This document shows positions 53,118 to 63,345 of a stretch of 64,000 bases of DNA, one piece after another (the stretch's first letter is position 1; every line of letters begins with the position of its first letter). The DNA comes from Pinus tabuliformis (taxonomy: Eukaryota; Streptophyta; Pinopsida; Pinales; Pinaceae). The notes beneath the pieces were generated by a model. It did no database searches, was not told the origin of the DNA, and worked only from the letters and a program-made list of their open reading frames with translations. A program made the translations under genes and the position numbers. The stretch covers positions 144,066,605 through 144,130,604 of the forward strand of contig CM062808.1 of the NCBI GenBank assembly GCA_031772625.1, written 5' to 3'.

Positions 53118-54671
53118 GTGTACTCAGCACCTTTGTGCACCCTAGATACCACTAAAATAGACCCCCCAACCGAGGATGACTTGATTGAGACCTTGATCCA
53201 TAATCCACCTTCCAGTGCACTATCCTTAGAGAAATTGGTGGAGGATGTCCAAGCCAGCACCTCAGTGGATCTTTGTACGACCAACCCTGCCACTCCCAGA
53301 GTCAAGAATGTGGAGTTCGGCCCTGAGAGAACGTTAAAGATCAGCTCCTCCCTATCTCCTTCCCAGGAAAAGGAGTTGTGTAGCCTGTTGGCCAGTGACC
53401 TAGATGCTTTTGCTTGGAGCTATAAGGAGATGAAAGGAGTCCATCCCTCGGTCTGTACCCATCACATATACATCAAAGAGGATTGTAAACCGGTTAGACA
53501 ACCTCAGAGGAGAATGAATCCAACCCTTAAGGACATTGTCAAGGAAGAATTGCAAAAACTGTTGGATGCCGAATTCATTTACCCCATCTCAAATAGTGAA
53601 TGGGTGTCCCCTCTGGTGTTGGTTCCCAAGAAAAATGGGAAGTGGAGAATCTGTGTGGATTACCGAGAACTGAACAAAGCTACCAAGAAAGACCGTTTCC
53701 ATCTACCTTTCATAGATCAAGTGTTGGATGGACTGGCAGGAAAGAAGTTTTTCTCTTTCCTGGATGGGTTTAGCATGTACAACCAGATTCAAATCAGCCC
53801 GGAAGACCAAGATAAGACCACCTTCACTTGTCCTTGGGGTACCTTTACCTACCGAGTTCTTCCCTTTGGGCTATGCAATGCTCCTGCTACCTTCCAGAGA
53901 GCTGTCTTGAGCATCTTCTCGGAGCTGGTCCATGATGCAGTGGAAATCTATATGGATGACTTCACTCCTTATGGGGCCAATTTCCAGGAAGCATTGTCCA
54001 ATCTGGGAAAAGTCCTAACCAAATGCATTGAGATGAACCTGTCCCTTAGTCCTGAAAAATGTGAATTCCTGATGACTGAAGGGACCGTGCTAGGCCATAC
54101 CATTTCTTGCCAAGGGTTACAGGTGGATCCTAACAAAATTTCTCTCATCAAGAAGGTTCCACCTCCTCAAAAGGTAAGGGATGTTCGGAGTTTCTTAGGA
54201 TTAGCAGGGTATTACAGGAGATTCATTAAGGACTTCAGCAATCTAGCCTCGCCATTGTTTGGCATGTTGGCAAAAGATGTGGAGTTTAAGTGGACTGATG
54301 ATTGTCAGAGGGCTTTGAATGAATTAAAGGACAAGTTGGTGTCAACCCCAATCTTGAGAGGTCCAAACTGGGCCCTACCTTTCCACATCCACACTGATGC
54401 CTCGAACAAAGCCATAGGTGCAGCTTTAGGACAAGTTGAACAAAAACTTCCATATGCCATTTACTTTGTTAGTAAAAACTTGTCCAAAGCTGAGCTGAAT
54501 TACACTGTAACTGAAAAAGAGTTTTTGGATGTGGTCCATGCACTGAACAAGTTCCGACATTATATCACTGGCTATCAAACGTTTGTACATACTGACCATG
54601 TTGCAATTAGATATTTAATGAATAAACCAGATGTGAATGCTCGTATTATTAGATGGTTACTTTTGTTGTAG
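53118..54671 (+). CDS. Reverse transcriptase and RNase H of the Athila-like element
   Basis: 517 codons. RT blocks in order: KWRICVDYRELNKATKKDRF, FSFLDGFSMYNQIQISPEDQ, TFTYRVLPFGLCNAPATFQR, EIYMDDFTPYG (catalytic YMDD, about 53946-53957) and VRSFLGLAGYYRRFIKDFSN. RNase H follows with LPFHIHTDASNKAIGAALGQ and later YTVTEKEFLDVVHAL and VHTDHVAIRYL. A TAG at 54669-54671 ends the piece, and the frame continues. It copies the RNA into DNA. All catalytic residues I can check are kept. Confidence 0.92.
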   Translation: MYSAPLCTLDTTKIDPPTEDDLIETLIHNPPSSALSLEKLVEDVQASTSVDLCTTNPATPRVKNVEFGPERTLKISSSLSPSQEKELCSLLASDLDAFAWSYKEMKGVHPSVCTHHIYIKEDCKPVRQPQRRMNPTLKDIVKEELQKLLDAEFIYPISNSEWVSPLVLVPKKNGKWRICVDYRELNKATKKDRFHLPFIDQVLDGLAGKKFFSFLDGFSMYNQIQISPEDQDKTTFTCPWGTFTYRVLPFGLCNAPATFQRAVLSIFSELVHDAVEIYMDDFTPYGANFQEALSNLGKVLTKCIEMNLSLSPEKCEFLMTEGTVLGHTISCQGLQVDPNKISLIKKVPPPQKVRDVRSFLGLAGYYRRFIKDFSNLASPLFGMLAKDVEFKWTDDCQRALNELKDKLVSTPILRGPNWALPFHIHTDASNKAIGAALGQVEQKLPYAIYFVSKNLSKAELNYTVTEKEFLDVVHALNKFRHYITGYQTFVHTDHVAIRYLMNKPDVNARIIRWLLLL

Positions 54672-54680
54672 CAGTTTGAT

Positions 54681-55625
54681 TTGACCATTGTTGACAAACC
54701 AGGTAAAGAAAATGTTGTTGCTTACTTTTTATCTAGATTGGATTTGTCTGCAGATGAGGATGGAACAGTGGATGACCAGATGCCCGATGAACATATGTTT
54801 GCTATCTCATCACTCTCTCCATGGTTTGCTGATATAGAAAACTACCTTGTTTCAGCACAGTTCCCTCCGCCCCTATCTTCAAGAGAGAAGAGCAGAATCA
54901 TCAGCAAAAGTGCCTCATTTACTTGGATCGGGGGCAATCTGTTCAAACTTGGCCCTCATCAGATCTTAAGGCGTTGTGTAAGGGAGGAGGAAGTCTTTGA
55001 TATCCTCCTCACCTGTCATGATGGGCCTTGTGGGGGACATTTTGCAGCAAAGAGGACTACCTTCAAGATCCTGCAGGCAGGCTACTATTGGCCCACACTT
55101 CATCAAGATGTCAGAAGATATATCAGCCAATGTGACCAATGCCAAAGAATGGGGAAACCGACTCAAAGGGATGAGATGCCTCTCCAACCTCAAGTGACTC
55201 TTGAGCCATTTGAGAAGTGGGGTATGGACTTTGTGGGTCCAATCAACCCTCCTTCGAGGCAAAGGTCTTACATCATTGTGTGTACTGACTACCTGACAAA
55301 GTGGGTAGAGACTAAAGCAATCAAAGTAGCAACAGAAGAAAACGTGGCCGAGTTCTTAAGAGAAAACATCTTCTACAAGTTTGGCTACCCAAGAGAGCTA
55401 GTCACCGACCAAGGGAGCCAGTTCACATCCAACCTGGTTGAAGACTTACTAGCTCACCACAAGATCAAGCATAGGACTTCCACCCCCTATCACCCTCAAG
55501 CAAATGGGCAGGTGGAAGTCACCAATAGAGCATTAGAAGGGATCTTGACTAAGGTGGTGAGCAGCAGTAGAAAAGACTGGGAAGATCGCCTGGTTAAGGC
55601 CACATGGGCTTACAACACAACCTAG
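54681..55625 (+). CDS. Integrase of the Athila-like element, N-terminal and core
   Basis: 314 codons in the same frame. The RNase H tail is followed by the HHCC zinc domain (CHDGPCGGHF, later QCDQCQRMG), then the core with D in KWGMDFVGPI, D in LVTDQGSQF and E in ANGQVEVTNRALEG. A TAG at 55623-55625 interrupts it just before the C-terminal part. It joins the cDNA to the chromosome. Confidence 0.92.
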   Translation: MTIVDKPGKENVVAYFLSRLDLSADEDGTVDDQMPDEHMFAISSLSPWFADIENYLVSAQFPPPLSSREKSRIISKSASFTWIGGNLFKLGPHQILRRCVREEEVFDILLTCHDGPCGGHFAAKRTTFKILQAGYYWPTLHQDVRRYISQCDQCQRMGKPTQRDEMPLQPQVTLEPFEKWGMDFVGPINPPSRQRSYIIVCTDYLTKWVETKAIKVATEENVAEFLRENIFYKFGYPRELVTDQGSQFTSNLVEDLLAHHKIKHRTSTPYHPQANGQVEVTNRALEGILTKVVSSSRKDWEDRLVKATWAYNTT

Positions 55626-55676
55626 AAGACCACCACCGGCTTCACACCTTATGAGCTGGTCTATGGGAAGAAAGCT

Positions 55677-56153
55677 TTGTTGTCCATTGAGTTCGAGTAC
55701 AACACTTTGAGGATGGCAGCTCAGCTAGATCTAGATCTCAGCCATGCACAACAAGAAAGGTTATTGCAGCTGAATGGACTGGACGAGCACCGGATGCAGG
55801 CCCTCCTTCACTCGGAAGTGGTTCAACTTCAGAGAAAGGTGTGGCATGACCAACATCTCCATGACAAGCAATTTCAGCCGGGAGATTGGGCCTTGTTGTA
55901 TGACTCCAGATACAAAGATTTCAAAGGGAAGCTGAGAACCAGATGGGTAGGACCATATGCAGTAGAAAAATGTCATGACAATGGATCTGTTCTTATTCGG
56001 ACCATTGATGAGGAAGCCATCCCCATGCTTTTCAATGGGCATCAATTGAAGATATACAGGAAACCTCTCTCAAGACAAGAGTTCATCAAAACTATGGAGA
56101 AATCAGTGTTGGTCATAGAGAAGGGTTCTGCCTCTCCTTTGGGCATACCCTGA
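55677..56153 (+). CDS. Integrase C-terminal domain of the Athila-like element
   Basis: 158 codons in the same frame, from an internal ATG. The domain has KQFQPGDWALLYDSRYKDF, KLRTRWVGPYAVEK (the GPY motif) and NGHQLKIYRKP. The frame actually continues unbroken from the TAG at 55623. It ends with TGA at 56151-56153, the natural end of gag-pol. Confidence 0.88.
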   Translation: MLSIEFEYNTLRMAAQLDLDLSHAQQERLLQLNGLDEHRMQALLHSEVVQLQRKVWHDQHLHDKQFQPGDWALLYDSRYKDFKGKLRTRWVGPYAVEKCHDNGSVLIRTIDEEAIPMLFNGHQLKIYRKPLSRQEFIKTMEKSVLVIEKGSASPLGIP

Positions 56154-56177
56154 AAGATCTAAAAAAAAATAATAATA

Positions 56178-56378
56178 AAGATCCTGGGGTGAAAACCTTT
56201 TTGAGGTGCCCAAGGCAGGTGGTAGGGGTGAAAACCTCATTGAGGCGCCCCTATTATCTTTTAAAAAAAAAAAGAGAGAATTTTTTTTGAAAAAGATCCT
56301 TGAGTGAAAACCTCTCTGAGGCGCTTAAGGCAGATGGCAAGGGTGAAAACCTCATTGAGGCGCCCCTGTTATCTTTCA
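56178..56378 (+). repeat. Duplicated ~116-bp block with four GTGAAAACCTC..GAGGCGCC motifs
   Basis: Motif copies start at 56189, 56228, 56304 and 56343. Each has the small inverted CCTCA-T-TGAGG or a variant. Blocks begin AAGATCCT at 56178 and 56294 and end in a poly(A) run. Confidence 0.85.
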
Positions 56379-56624
56379 AAAAAAAAAAAAAGGAAAAAAG
56401 AAAAAAGAAGAAAAAAAGAAAGAAAAAACAATAAGCACAAAAGACAAGGACAGCAAGTTCATAATGTAAAATTGCATGCAGGTTGCAGGTGTTCTATGGA
56501 GGAGAAGAAGCCTCTCAACTCAAAGCCAAGGATCCTTATCATGCTGTCAGGAGACCTCACTAGCACCTCCTCCAAGAATACTCATTCTCTCCAAGGTATG
56601 TGCAATTTTATCACGGCTTGGATT

Positions 56625-56730
56625 TTCTACAGGAAGATGCAGATTTTCTACAGGAAGGTGCAGACTTTCTACAGGAAACGCAACCTTTCTACAGGAAGCT
56701 CTATATTTCTACAGGAAACTTCCTGTAGAA
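56625..56730 (+). repeat. Five TTCTACAGGAA boxes at 20-21 bp period ending in a hairpin
   Basis: Boxes at 56625, 56646, 56667, 56687 and 56707, spaced 21, 21, 20 and 20. The last is followed after two bases by its exact reverse complement TTCCTGTAGAA (56720-56730), giving an 11-bp stem. Confidence 0.92.
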
Positions 56731-58102
56731 GTTCAGGACAGCCCAGAATCCATTTTATGAGGAGATCTAACGACTAAGGATCGGTTTGGACGCATGCAAG
56801 CTATTGTTATCTCCCTTGCACATTGTTGTCACCTCGTCCTGCCATCCTTGTCGACATGCAACGAAGTTACCTGCACCAGCAAAGCAGATCGATGAGTTAT
56901 CAAGAAAAAACAATTTTTAAATAAAAAAACGCTGAGATCTCATACCATATCCATCCTAGTCATCCAGAAGCCCTGGGAGCGTGATCGGGAGGCCAGATCC
57001 TTCGTCATGCAGCATGCACCCAAGGAGGAAGAATTGTTACAAGACATCCCGCGGGAGTCCTGTAACAATTAAGCCCGCTAGAGTGTATACTATTCACAGC
57101 GCTGGCCATATGAATGGAAACGCGGATGCATGCAGCCAAGCATCAACTCCATCGTCGGCAACCTGTAAACGTGAACCTCCGGGCCTGTGCAAATTCACCA
57201 GCAGTAGATAGATCCATTCATCATCGTCCAAAACCCGAAAAATCGTGTTGCAGCCGTGCAGGTAAGTGTCTCGACCCTTTCTTCCGTCAGATTGCATGAA
57301 TTTTACTTTAAATTGTTTGCAAAGTGTGAAGTGAATGGGTTGAGCGGCTGTATGGCCAGTTGACTGGCCACGTCGACCGGTTAATGGTCCAGTCGGATGT
57401 TTGGGTGGCGGTCGTGACAAAAGGAATGGGCAGCACACAAGTGAGAACAATCCCCATCGGGAAATACAGATTTAGCAGAAGAAACGACGGCGGATCTACT
57501 GGAGGGATGATGCGGTAGTAAGTGAACTCGCAGACAAATGATGGAACGACGTCATCCAACGGTCCGACGGGGACAGCTCACCCCCGCGCCACGGATTCCG
57601 CCGATTCAATCTAATCGGCTAGATTGCCCGCATGCATTTATCATTCCCCGTTTGAAGCTCGAGTGAACATTCGGATCCCTCTGCAGTTCGAAACTCCAAG
57701 CCTTTGGCTATCAGAACGGCTGTGAAGCAACACCGAGAGTGCAGACCAACTGCAGTCTTCCCCAGGAATCACGCGCTGCTCCTACAGGAAAGTTGTTTCT
57801 ACAGGAAGGCGGGTTCCTCACGTAAAAAGGTGGCAGATAAAAAGGTAACCCTGAACTCTCCATGCAATTGGTTTTTAAAGGTGGCAGAATCGTCGTCTAC
57901 AGTCTGGTCGTAGAAAGTTGTTGCAAGTATTGTCTACTGTGCATAGACTTTCGTTCTACAGGATGTCAGTGTAATTAAACTGTGTTAAGGTCCTCAGGGA
58001 TAAGTTTCGTGGATTATGTGCATGACAAAAGCGTAATTCTACGCTCTGTCTCAGTAGGCCAAATTTCTTCCGCATTCGCCACCTCTAACAACAGTTTTTA
58101 TC

Positions 58103-60886
58103 ATGTCGGGTGGGTTTATTAGACGGGAACCCACTAATTCATCAAAGTTAAGAGAAAACCAGGAGGTGGTGGAGCTCTTCACACGGGTGCAATGGATATC
58201 CTTTTGTGACAAGTTGCAGGGTAATGACGACGAAGTGGCAGAAGAATTTTTACAAGCTTTGAGGACGAAATCCAAAACATTGGCCACCGTGAACTTCAGG
58301 GGCCTAAGCCTCAAGCTCACCCCGCAATATATCAGTCGAATTACTGAACTTCCAATGGGTTTGCCATGGGAAAAGGAAGAAAGGAAGTTGAGCCAGCAGG
58401 CAAAGAAAGAATTCTTTCCACCTGAGGAGGAATTCTCGGAGGACAAAAATGGGGTGTGTTGAACCAGTTTGCTGCCACCATGGAATGAAGTTAGCCTGCA
58501 GATCATGAAGTATATAACCTGTGAAGGCCGTTTTAGCATTGTGTACGGGTATCACTTTAGGTTGCTCACTGAATTAAGGCACCAGATTGATCTTCCTGTA
58601 GAAAAAAAATTGAGCATTCCTTATTTCCTGCTACAGTCTCTAATTGAGTGTGCCACAAAGTTAAAAGAAGGCATACCAGATCAGGTAGCCCACCATGGAT
58701 TGATCAAACTTCTTGTGGAGGATGTGCTTCATTCGTATAAGGTTCCCCTCTCATGGGAAGCATTCAGAAATTTGACAAGAGATGGAGACATAAGGATGTT
58801 GACTGAAGAAAGTGGTTCCTCCAGTAGTGAGGAAAAAGAATCAGTGGCCGCGGGAAAGAAAGAAAAAGGCCAGAAGACCCCGACCACAGTGCAGAAAAAA
58901 GAACAAAGGAGGAAGCACGAGAAAAATGATGCTGAGGAAAAAGGTGACACACCCATCTTGTCAGCAAGAGAGAAAAGGTTGCAGAGTAGAACGAACAAAG
59001 CTGAGAAGGTCCACATCAGCACCCGCAACCAAAACAAAAAGCAAAAATCATGCAGCAAAGCAAGCCAAGGTGGTGACACCAGTGTCTACAGGAAAGCAGA
59101 AACAGGATTCTACAGGAAGCTCGAAGATTATTGAAAAAGGGTCTTCTATAGGAAGCCCGAAAATTACCAAAACAGGGTCTTCTACAGGAAGCCCAAAATT
59201 GACTAAAACAGGGTCTTCTACAGGAAGCCCTGAAAAGGTGAAACCCAAGGAGAAGAAAGCTGATATCCGTGAAAGGGAGGCAGCAGCTGTACTGGCTGGC
59301 CTCAGCACGCCACCTAAGCCAAAAGAGAAAAGGAAGAGGGAGACCCCTCTATACTTTAAAGCTCGAAGAAGTGTTAGGATAAAGACGGACAAGCCACAGC
59401 CTCCGTCCAGCAGCCCGATTATTATTGAAGATGCCCCTACATCGCCCAAGGAAACGTCCCCCTCGAGGATATCAGTCACCTATGAGAGGGGGAGCCCAAA
59501 GAAAACTATGTGGCAAGAAAAGTTAGACCTGTTGACTGAAAAAGCTCGGCTACAGGAGGCTGAAAATGTTCTACAGGACACTCTGGCCCGGCTACAGGAA
59601 ACAGAGAAGATGGAAGGAGAAGGACCCTCATCACCACCAGGGGAAGGCGAGGTAGAGCCACCTAAAGAGGCTGAAAAAGAACATATACCAGAGCCCAGCC
59701 CTCAGCCTAGTCTGAGTTCATACTACACCTTTCTAGAGGCGGGCAAAATCATACCGCAGAAATTTACTGTACCCCTGTTTTTTGCATTAGAGGAAGAAAG
59801 AGTCCGTACACACACGTGGATGAAGATCGCCAAGTCAAAGGGTGTGGTGGACATAGGTCCCTTACAAGGAAACTCAAGGAGGTCAGGAGTGAATTAGCCA
59901 TGGCTAAACATGTGGCTAATTTCCAAAGAGTGTACTTACAGGAAGAAAACCAGAAGCTAAGATTGCAGCTACAGGAGCTGAGGGAAGGGGCAGGTACATC
60001 CTCCAAAGACACCACAGAAGAACAAAAAGGCAAAAAGGAGCTGACCACCGGCCTTGAGGAGCCAATGACACTTCTACAGGAAGCAGAACAGCAAGCACAA
60101 ATTGAAGTGTAAGCTATAAAAGAATAGCTGCAGCAAAAAGAAGCACAATTGGCCTGCATGGCCAGTTGGGCCATGGAGGCAATACAGTGCAGACAACCTG
60201 CAAAATCCGATGGTTTGTACTTGAAATACCAATGGCTGCAGTTACAAATAAATACCTTGGCACAAAGAGGTATTTCTCAGATCCAATACCCACAGCAATT
60301 TTCTGAGTTGTGCAGTACTAGTTCGTCAGAAGATAAAGCCAAATTAGCAGAGTTCTACCTCCACAATTTGGCCTTGCCTAATGAAGTTTCCTGGGACCCC
60401 AATACTGCCTTGGGTGATATGCAATTGATGGCGTTCGCTTCATAGTTGAACCATGAGGATCAAAGAGCAGCAGAAACAAAATCAGTCATGAACCGAGAAT
60501 TAAACGAGCCATTGCTCATTCGGGCAGAACCAAAGGATCCAGTTGCACTCATCTCAGCACACCAACACTTGTCTACTGATCCTATAGCTTCATTAAGATA
60601 TATAGATCAACAGGCCCAAGCCATAGCTCATTTTGAAGACATGGAAAGACTGTTAGGAGAAAATGCTACCCAATCATGCACACGCAGGTGGAATACATTG
60701 GCACACAGTTTGAAAATCCGAGAGTACCATACCCCAACTCGGATGAGGGAAGCTTTGGTAAGGGTAGACCTTTACAAGAAATCCATGCAAAGCCTCCAGG
60801 CCAGCTGGATTGGCCTTAAACTCAGCCCACCACTGCTGCTAGGATTGACTGAAGGCAGCACAGAGAAGGATGACAGTGAATAATGG
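58103..60886 (+). pseudogene. Env-position accessory ORF of the Athila-like element, broken
   Basis: Starts at ATG 58103 and can be followed for about 930 codons with frame changes near 59000-59060 and 59816-59897, and stops at 58460, 60110, 60122 and 60443. The N-terminal 220 residues look globular (VQWISFCDKLQGNDDEVAEE, ATVNFRGLSLKLTPQYISRI), in the style of the conserved N-terminus of Athila-group env-like or plant mobile-domain ORFs. The middle (59050-59260) is Lys/Ser-rich, with a 12-residue repeat around STGSPK. The next part is coiled-coil-like (LQEAENVLQDTLARLQE) and the end is Gln-rich and helical. No transmembrane segment or signal peptide is evident, so the env label reflects position only. 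Function unknown. Confidence 0.65.
59108..59235 (+). repeat. 36-bp in-frame repeat carrying TTCTACAGGAAG
   Basis: Boxes at 59108, 59144 (one mismatch, TTCTATAGGAAG), 59180 and 59216; the last three are exactly 36 bp apart, that is 12 codons. The peptide unit is close to TKTGSSTGSPK. Confidence 0.88.
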
Positions 60887-61037
60887 GAAGAGGTGAACAG
60901 GAAAGCTGGGTTTCATATCAACAAGGAGGACACTACCACAGAGGCTTGGGATGTAAGGGTAGTAGTAAAAGCAATGAAGGATGAAGATTTGGAATAAGTT
61001 GCTCAAGTATGAGCAAATATTTTAGCTGGGGGGTGAT
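60887..61037 (+). other. 3' end of the internal region and polypurine tract
   Basis: Non-coding, ending AGCTGGGGGGTGA (61025-61037), the likely polypurine tract, directly before the 3' LTR start TGATGAGCC. Confidence 0.7.
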
Positions 61038-63133
61038 GATGAGCCCCAATTTTTGGTAACAATTTGGGCTCATTTGGCCTACTTACCTTGCTCAACCCTT
61101 CATCTTTTATCGCTTATGCATTCATTTCTTAGTATATTTGTGTTATTTGTAGGAAGAAGGGCAGGCATTATATCTATGTGGCTAATACATGATGATTTCA
61201 GGTTTTTTGGCATTAAAGGGAGCAAAGACCACGCAGAAGGAGACAAGGAGACAGCAAAGGTGGCATTGCAGGTTTATAGGGAGGTTTTCTACAGCCTTAA
61301 ATGACCTCCCTCGTGATCTCCACCCTAACTCCGAGCTCCAACATCTTTCCCCACCGAGCTTAAAGGCAACCAACGGGTTCTACAGGAACATCAATTTACA
61401 GCAGTTTACTTTTAGTTGGACAGTCGAGCTCCACTAATTGAGGAAGCCAGCTTGATCCTCATCATGTATAAATATTAAGGTCGTGGCCTTTGATAGGAGC
61501 TTTTTGAACTTTTGAACTACTGTTGCAATTTCTAAGCACGAGCTACAGCTCGGTTTTTGCTTTTTGTAAGCCAGTTTTGGCATGATGTTAGACTCATGAT
61601 TATTCAATAAAGGCAGGCAGCTTTGGATTCAATTCTGAGTTTTTAAGGGAGCTATAGCTCTCAGGTTAGGGCCCAACCTAAGAGCAATAGACCTCCTTTT
61701 CCTTGTATTGTTACTTGTCTTTCCTTTCAGCACTTTATTCCTCTGTTTTGACATGCATTTGGAAATTATAGTCTGCTGATTTGATTTCTTTTATGTGATT
61801 GAGTAGGATTAGTTTACGGTTCAAGTGCTTTGAGTTGCTTAGATTAGAGTAGGAGGATTAGCATTCATTTAGAGCTCCAAGAAAAGGTTGACAGTGCACT
61901 CACTGCCATCTCTGTTTAGAGATTGGGGGTGTAGACCGTACCAACCACACAAAAAAACACAGTCTTATACTTTCATTCAAGCTGCAACACAGTCATTTCA
62001 ATTGTAGATCCATCCATGCATTCTGATATTGAGCAGTACTTCTTCATTCCAACTCCATGCACGATTTTTCTCTGAAGTTTACATTGTTGTTCGTTGATTT
62101 AATAACACAGTTAGGATAGGTTGATGAATTCTCGGTTTTGTGCAGATTTGTTTCCTTTACACTGCGTTGCATCACTCTGTTATCTTCTTCTTCTTCTCAA
62201 CGCGCCCAAGTCACCTACCCAACTTCTGTTCAGCTCGTTTGCCTTCCAACACTTCTACTGTTCACGTAGCTCCACCTTTTTGGACTTTTCATTGCTTCCA
62301 CCCTTCTATCCACCAACCAACTGTACCCACTCTTTCCTCATCTCATATCTCTGTCCCTGAGCCATCATATGCTCCCTTTCCATCCTACCTATCCACCCAT
62401 ACAACTCCTCCACTCCTCCATCACCCAAAACTCCAACCACAGACCATACTGTAGAAGTTAGCAGACTTCCTGTAGAAATCTCGAGCTTCCTGTAGGATCC
62501 CCTGGAGACATCCTGTAGAAGCCTTCAAACTCGGTTGCTGAGCACCTGAATGTTGTGGACTTTTGTGGAACGACGTTAGGGATCCCCTGGAACCTCTCCT
62601 AGCCCTCCTGACCTTTCCCAAGCTTTCTTTCCCTTCGAACTACCCCTGCACAGTAAAACCCTAATAAGAAACAAAATAATAATAACTCCAACCACTTAAG
62701 AAAAAATACAAAAACAATGTTCTTTTCAGTAGAAGTAGCTTAAATTCATGCATCTCATATCACTAGAAGTAATGGCATCATTTCTAGAAGTTTGCATTCC
62801 CACCATTGCATCATAGAGATTAGACTAGTCAGATTAGGGTTTACTAGGGTTTCCCTGTTTTGTTGGCTTTCAGTTCATTCTTGCAAAGTAGGTTAATTTC
62901 CTTTCAGATAGCCTTCGTCCATCATTTAGAAAGCTTCTTCTGAGAACATATAGAAGTTGGCTTGAGCCCTAGCGGACTTGTGCCAGCTGACCAAGCGACA
63001 GCTGCGACAAGAGCTAGTACTTGTGCATACAACACCGTCGCTTCCAAGTTTGTACGAACTACCGGGTTGATAAAATTAGAGATAGGAAGCTCCAGGAGTT
63101 GTAGCATTATTGCTACAATACTGGAGCCCACCA
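61038..63133 (+). repeat. 3' LTR of the Athila-like element
   Basis: 2096 bp; TATA box at 61468-61475. It differs from the 5' LTR by roughly 40 substitutions by eye plus small indels, including an 18-bp insertion near 62668. AATGG follows at 63134-63138. Confidence 0.92.
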
Positions 63134-63138
63134 AATGG

Positions 63139-63345
63139 GTACTGCGCACTACGATCACAAGGTGGTGGGGTACACACCAAGGAAGCTTTGGAGACTGGCA
63201 CGCATGTAGGAGGATGATGCGTGCCTGGTTTGGGAAGCCTATAATGCGATTGAAAAATAAATACCAGGGATGGGATAGTCCGCGCGCGCATCTATCCAGA
63301 TGGGTACAAGCCTATGACAAACAACCTGCATGAAAGCATGTGAAC
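63139..63345 (+). pseudogene. Outer element gag-like segment, continued after the Athila-like insertion
   Basis: Resumes the segment cut at 48312. TRWWGTHQGSFGDWHACRRM is followed by FGKPIMRLKNKYQGWDSPRA, HLSRWVQAYDKQP and NFTLIDTVHA, a gag capsid-like series. Stops at about 63331 and 63372 show decay. Confidence 0.6.

Larger units (their letters stand above)
56154..58102 (+). other. Spacer between integrase and the last ORF
   Basis: No convincing gene. It opens with A-rich runs and a duplicated block of GTGAAAACC..TGAGGCGCC motifs (56178-56378), then the 20-21 bp TTCTACAGGAA array (56625-56730), then mixed sequence to 58102 with more boxes at 57780, 57797 and 57954. A Lys-rich frame at 56304-56777 is read from the A runs and is not called. 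Confidence 0.75.
48313..63133 (+). mobile_element. Athila-like Ty3/gypsy element with an env-position ORF
   Basis: LTRs at 48313-50393 (2081 bp) and 61038-63133 (2096 bp), both TGATGAGCC..CCCACCA. The target duplication AATGG is perfect (48308-48312 and 63134-63138). The primer site is of the TGGCGCCGTTGCCG type. A single gag-PR-RT-RH-INT frame runs from 50778 to 56153 with four stops, then a 1.9-kb spacer and a long broken ORF before the polypurine tract. The RT reads closest to the Athila group (for example EIYMDDFTPYG). LTR differences, about 2 percent by eye plus small indels, make it older than the nested gag-protease element. Confidence 0.92.

Noticed and set aside
56304..56777. 157-codon Lys/Arg-rich frame after integrase
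   Set aside because: It is read through poly(A) runs and a duplicated motif block, and has no start context or family.
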